The position numbers and the translations under genes are program-made. 7,626 bases of DNA from an uncultured Pseudomonadota bacterium (GTDB lineage Bacteria; Pseudomonadota; Gammaproteobacteria; Methylococcales; Methylomonadaceae): positions 1 through 7,626 of the forward strand of contig CAIUWU010000195.1 in NCBI GenBank assembly GCA_903902945.1. The letters run 5' to 3'. The notes below the pieces were generated by a model. It did not search any database and was not told the DNA's origin. It was given only the letters and a program-made list of their open reading frames with translations. This document shows, one piece after another, positions 5,289-7,626 of the stretch. Position 1 is the stretch's first letter. Each line of letters opens with the position of its first letter.

Positions 5289-6548
5289 ATGACTGAAATC
5301 ACTGAGATACCCAGCCCGTTTTGCGGTATCGGTACCGACGATCTGAGCATCAGCGTCGATGGCGCGCAAGTGACCGTAACCGCCAATGGTTGCGCGGTCA
5401 ACACGCCCGCTTTTGAGCAAATCGTCAGCAATACCCAAGCCACAATTGCCGGACAACCCGCCACATTGGAACAGGCGATCAGCAAAGCCGCCGAGATTCT
5501 GCGCAACACCCAGCAACCGGTATTTGGCGGCTGTGCGACCGATGTTAACGGCATGCGCGCCTTACTGGCTCTGGCCGACAAAACCGGCGCCGTCGTCGAT
5601 AACCTTAATTTCAATGTTGCCCGTCGCAATCTGCTCGCCATGCAGGATTCCGGCTGGATGAACTGCACCCTGGCGGAAATCAAAAACCGCTGCGATCTGC
5701 TGGTCGTTGTTGGTACCGATGTCGAAGGCTTCGCACCTCGTTTTTTTGAACGCTATCTGTGGACCGAACATGCGATGCATCTGGATAATCCGGGACATCG
5801 CGAAGTGATTTATCTGGGCAAAGCACCGTCGGGTCAGGCTTCAATCCGTCCTGACGGCACTCCGGCACAGGTCATTGCCTGTGCCGATGCCGATTTACCG
5901 GAAGTCACCGCAGCATTATCCGCGCTGCTCCGTGGCCACGCACTACAGGCAAGCAGCGTAGCCGGTATCGAGCTGTCCGTATTACAGACACTAATCGATA
6001 AACTCAAAGCGGCACACTATGGTGTCGTCTTATGGGGCGCAGGCGCCTTGGCGTTTGATCATGCCGAGCTGACAGTGCAATCGATTTGCAACCTAGTCAA
6101 AGACATCAATCTGCAAGGCACCCGCTGCTCAGGTTTTCCGCTGGGCGGCAAAGAAGGCGATCAAACCGCCAATCAGGTTTGCGGCTGGACCACCGGCTAT
6201 CCGGCCCGAGTCAATTTCGCCCGTGGCTATCCCGAATACGATCCGTTCCTGTACGACACCCAGACCATGCTGCATAACGGAGAAGCCGATGCCTTGTTAT
6301 GGCTGCACAGTTTTAACCAGAACAGTCTGCCACCGGCCAGCGAGGTACCAACTATCGTCTTGGGCCGCGCCGGCATGAGTTTCAGCCAGCCACCGGCCGT
6401 CTTCATTCCGGTCGGTACGCCCGGTATCGATCACGCCGGCCACGCCTATCGTCTGGATAACGTGGTGGCCATTCGTCTGAAAAAATTACGTGACGCCGGT
6501 CTGCCCAGCAGCGCCGACGTACTCTCCGCTATTGAACACGCACTATAG
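5289..6548 (+). CDS. fhcB: Formyltransferase/hydrolase complex subunit B (formylmethanofuran dehydrogenase subunit B-like)
   Basis: Subunit of the cytosolic Fhc complex, which moves the formyl group from formyl-H4MPT to a methanofuran analogue and hydrolyses it to formate. 419 aa. Start ATG 5289 is set by GAGGA at 5277-5281, which overlaps the upstream TGA; earlier in-frame starts such as 5202 lie inside the PCD gene. It belongs to the FwdB/FmdB branch of molybdopterin oxidoreductases: SPFCGIGTDDLSI (9-21), DNLNFNVARRN (104-114), DSGWMNCTLAEIKNRCD (120-136), VVVGTDVEG (139-147), SGFPLGGKEGDQTANQVCGW (281-300) and GTPGIDHAGHAYRLDNVV (376-393). Of the N-terminal cluster cysteines seen in archaeal FwdB only C12 and C35 appear kept; Ser9 and Thr16 replace the others. 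No Cys stands at the metal-ligand position after DNLNF. This fits the non-redox role known for bacterial FhcB, which lacks W/Mo-pterin. fhcA follows after 9 nt. Confidence 0.93.
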   Translation: MTEITEIPSPFCGIGTDDLSISVDGAQVTVTANGCAVNTPAFEQIVSNTQATIAGQPATLEQAISKAAEILRNTQQPVFGGCATDVNGMRALLALADKTGAVVDNLNFNVARRNLLAMQDSGWMNCTLAEIKNRCDLLVVVGTDVEGFAPRFFERYLWTEHAMHLDNPGHREVIYLGKAPSGQASIRPDGTPAQVIACADADLPEVTAALSALLRGHALQASSVAGIELSVLQTLIDKLKAAHYGVVLWGAGALAFDHAELTVQSICNLVKDINLQGTRCSGFPLGGKEGDQTANQVCGWTTGYPARVNFARGYPEYDPFLYDTQTMLHNGEADALLWLHSFNQNSLPPASEVPTIVLGRAGMSFSQPPAVFIPVGTPGIDHAGHAYRLDNVVAIRLKKLRDAGLPSSADVLSAIEHAL

Positions 6549-6557
6549 GATCCCGAC

Positions 6558-7626
6558 ATGCTGATAAAACTTACAGGTGGACGCGTTTACGATCCGGCTA
6601 GCGGCATCGACGGTCAACAACTGGATATTTATGTAGAAAATGGCCGCATCGTCACCCCGCCAACCGATGGGCGCCCGGTCGATCAAGAATACGATTTGCG
6701 TGGCAAGGTAGTTATGTCCGGCGCTATCGACATGCACACCCACATCGGCGGTGGTAAAGGCAATATTGCCCGCACCCTGTTGCCGGAAGATCATCGCCTT
6801 GACCCGGTGTCTCGCACCAGCATCACCCGTTCCGGCAATGGTCACGCCATGCCTTCCAGCTTTATTGCCGGTTATCGCTATGCCGAAATGGGCTACACCG
6901 CCTGTTTCGAACCTGCGGTATTACCGATCAACGCCCGTCAGGCGCACATGGAAATGGGCGATACCCCTATCGTCGATAAAGGCGGTTATGTGATGCTGGG
7001 CAGCGATGATTTTCTGCTGCGGATGCTAACAGCCAAGAAAGACCAAAAAGCCATCAATGATTACGTGGCCTGGACTCTAAACGCCGCCAAAGGCATAGGC
7101 ATTAAAGTCGTCAATGCCGGCGGGATTAATGCGTTTAAATTTAACCAGCGCAAACTGGATCTGGACGAAAAGAACAGCCATTACGATGTGACACCGCGTC
7201 AGATTTTGCAGACGCTGGCCCGTGCCGTTAAAGAATTGGGCATTACCCATCCGCTGCATGTCCACGGCTGTAATCTGGGTGTACCCGGCAATGTCGATAC
7301 TACTTTGAATACCATTCAGGGTATTGAAGGACTGCCGATGCACCTAACTCACATTCAGTTCCACAGCTACGGCACCGAAGGTGATTTCAAATTTTCCTCG
7401 GGTGCGGCGCAAATCGCCGAAGCGATTAACAAAAACAGCAATATCACCGCCGATGTCGGTCAGATTCTGTTTGGTCAGACCGTGACGGCTTCCGGTGACA
7501 ACATGCGTCAGCATGCCAATCACAAATTTGCCAACCCCAATAAATGGGTGTGCATGGACATCGAATGTGATGCCGGTTGCGGCGTGGCGCCGGATGAGGG
7601 GTGGCAGCACGCGCCGGATGTAGAGC
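6558..7626 (+). CDS. fhcA: Formyltransferase/hydrolase complex subunit A (amidohydrolase), 3'-truncated by window edge
   Basis: Metal-dependent amidohydrolase subunit of Fhc, related to archaeal FwdA/FmdA, which hydrolyses the formyl-methanofuran analogue to formate. 356 codons are visible of an expected ~540-570, and the frame stays open to the window end. Start ATG 6558 has AGGA at 6547-6550, 7 nt upstream, overlapping the fhcB stop. Seen: KLTGGRVYDPASG (4-16), the metal-binding HTH motif in GAIDMHTHIGGG (55-66; H60, H62), KGIGIKVVNAGG (178-189) with K183 (or K178) as candidate carboxylated lysine, HPLHVHGCNLGVPGN (231-245; H234/H236), LTHIQFHSYG (263-272) and ADVGQILFGQTVT (298-310). The conserved segment MDIECDAGCGV ends at residue 343. 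From about residue 346 the reading (DEGWQHAPDVE) no longer resembles the family, where I expect an aromatic/RxK..NALQW stretch. The gene may be disrupted or the last bases misassembled. Confidence 0.92.
   Translation, partial: MLIKLTGGRVYDPASGIDGQQLDIYVENGRIVTPPTDGRPVDQEYDLRGKVVMSGAIDMHTHIGGGKGNIARTLLPEDHRLDPVSRTSITRSGNGHAMPSSFIAGYRYAEMGYTACFEPAVLPINARQAHMEMGDTPIVDKGGYVMLGSDDFLLRMLTAKKDQKAINDYVAWTLNAAKGIGIKVVNAGGINAFKFNQRKLDLDEKNSHYDVTPRQILQTLARAVKELGITHPLHVHGCNLGVPGNVDTTLNTIQGIEGLPMHLTHIQFHSYGTEGDFKFSSGAAQIAEAINKNSNITADVGQILFGQTVTASGDNMRQHANHKFANPNKWVCMDIECDAGCGVAPDEGWQHAPDVE
7587..7620. repeat. Direct repeat of GCGCCGGATG at the window's 3' edge
   Basis: GCGCCGGATG occurs at 7587-7596 and again at 7611-7620 with a 24-bp period, in a GC-rich segment where fhcA similarity ends. 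It could be the edge of a dispersed repeat or inserted element, or an assembly artefact at a sequence end. Too little is present to name it. Confidence 0.45.

Noticed and set aside
5090..5683. 197-codon open frame on the minus strand
   Set aside because: It lies opposite the 3' part of the PCD gene and the 5' part of fhcB, both strongly supported by family motifs. Its product has no recognisable domain and reads like a reverse-frame shadow.
1..7626. tRNA, rRNA, CRISPR array, toxin-antitoxin, phage or defence genes
   Set aside because: Nearly all of the window is covered by well-supported housekeeping and C1-metabolism genes on one strand; no repeats with regular spacers, tRNA-like folds or relevant protein motifs were seen.

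Overview
The window looks like chromosomal DNA of a methylotrophic proteobacterium, most likely a gammaproteobacterial methanotroph (order Methylococcales). The taxonomic call is inference. It rests on petABC followed by sspAB (a beta/gamma-proteobacterial pairing), an SspB ending in the LRVVK tail, a beta/gamma-type cytochrome b, and formyltransferase/hydrolase (fhc) genes, which mark the tetrahydromethanopterin-linked formaldehyde oxidation pathway. All genes are on the + strand. Both window ends cut through genes.

Layout: (1) 1-861 is the 3' part of hisC (histidinol-phosphate aminotransferase). (2) 862-990 is a 129-bp gap with a TATAAT box and a spaced inverted repeat, the probable control region for the next operon. 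(3) 991-3710 is petA-petB-petC, the Rieske protein, cytochrome b and cytochrome c1 of the respiratory bc1 complex; A/B overlap by 4 bp and B/C are 3 bp apart. (4) 3711-3853 holds a strong 12-bp hairpin after petC and an extended -10 promoter ahead of sspA, so the transcription unit probably changes here. (5) 3854-4863 is sspA-sspB (RNA-polymerase-associated stringent starvation protein A and the ClpXP adaptor SspB), overlapping by 4 bp. (6) 4895-5278 is a pterin-4a-carbinolamine dehydratase family gene. (7) 5289-6548 is fhcB and 6558-end is fhcA, subunits of the complex that converts formyl-H4MPT to formate; fhcD and fhcC would be expected beyond the window.

From sspA to fhcA the gaps are -4, 31, 10 and 9 bp with no visible terminator. 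Stress/proteolysis regulators and C1-oxidation genes may therefore be co-transcribed. Functionally, the fhc product oxidises C1 units to formate, whose electrons can later reach the quinone pool and the bc1 complex encoded upstream.

I see no RNA gene, CRISPR array, complete mobile element or wholly unknown system. The most unusual features are: the last ~34 bases, where the fhcA frame stays open but stops resembling the family and a 10-bp direct repeat appears; the ssp/C1 operon structure; a PCD with a C-terminal extension; and several non-canonical motifs in the bc1 subunits (Lys-Arg Tat signal, PVWY Qo motif, long C-terminal tail on PetB).
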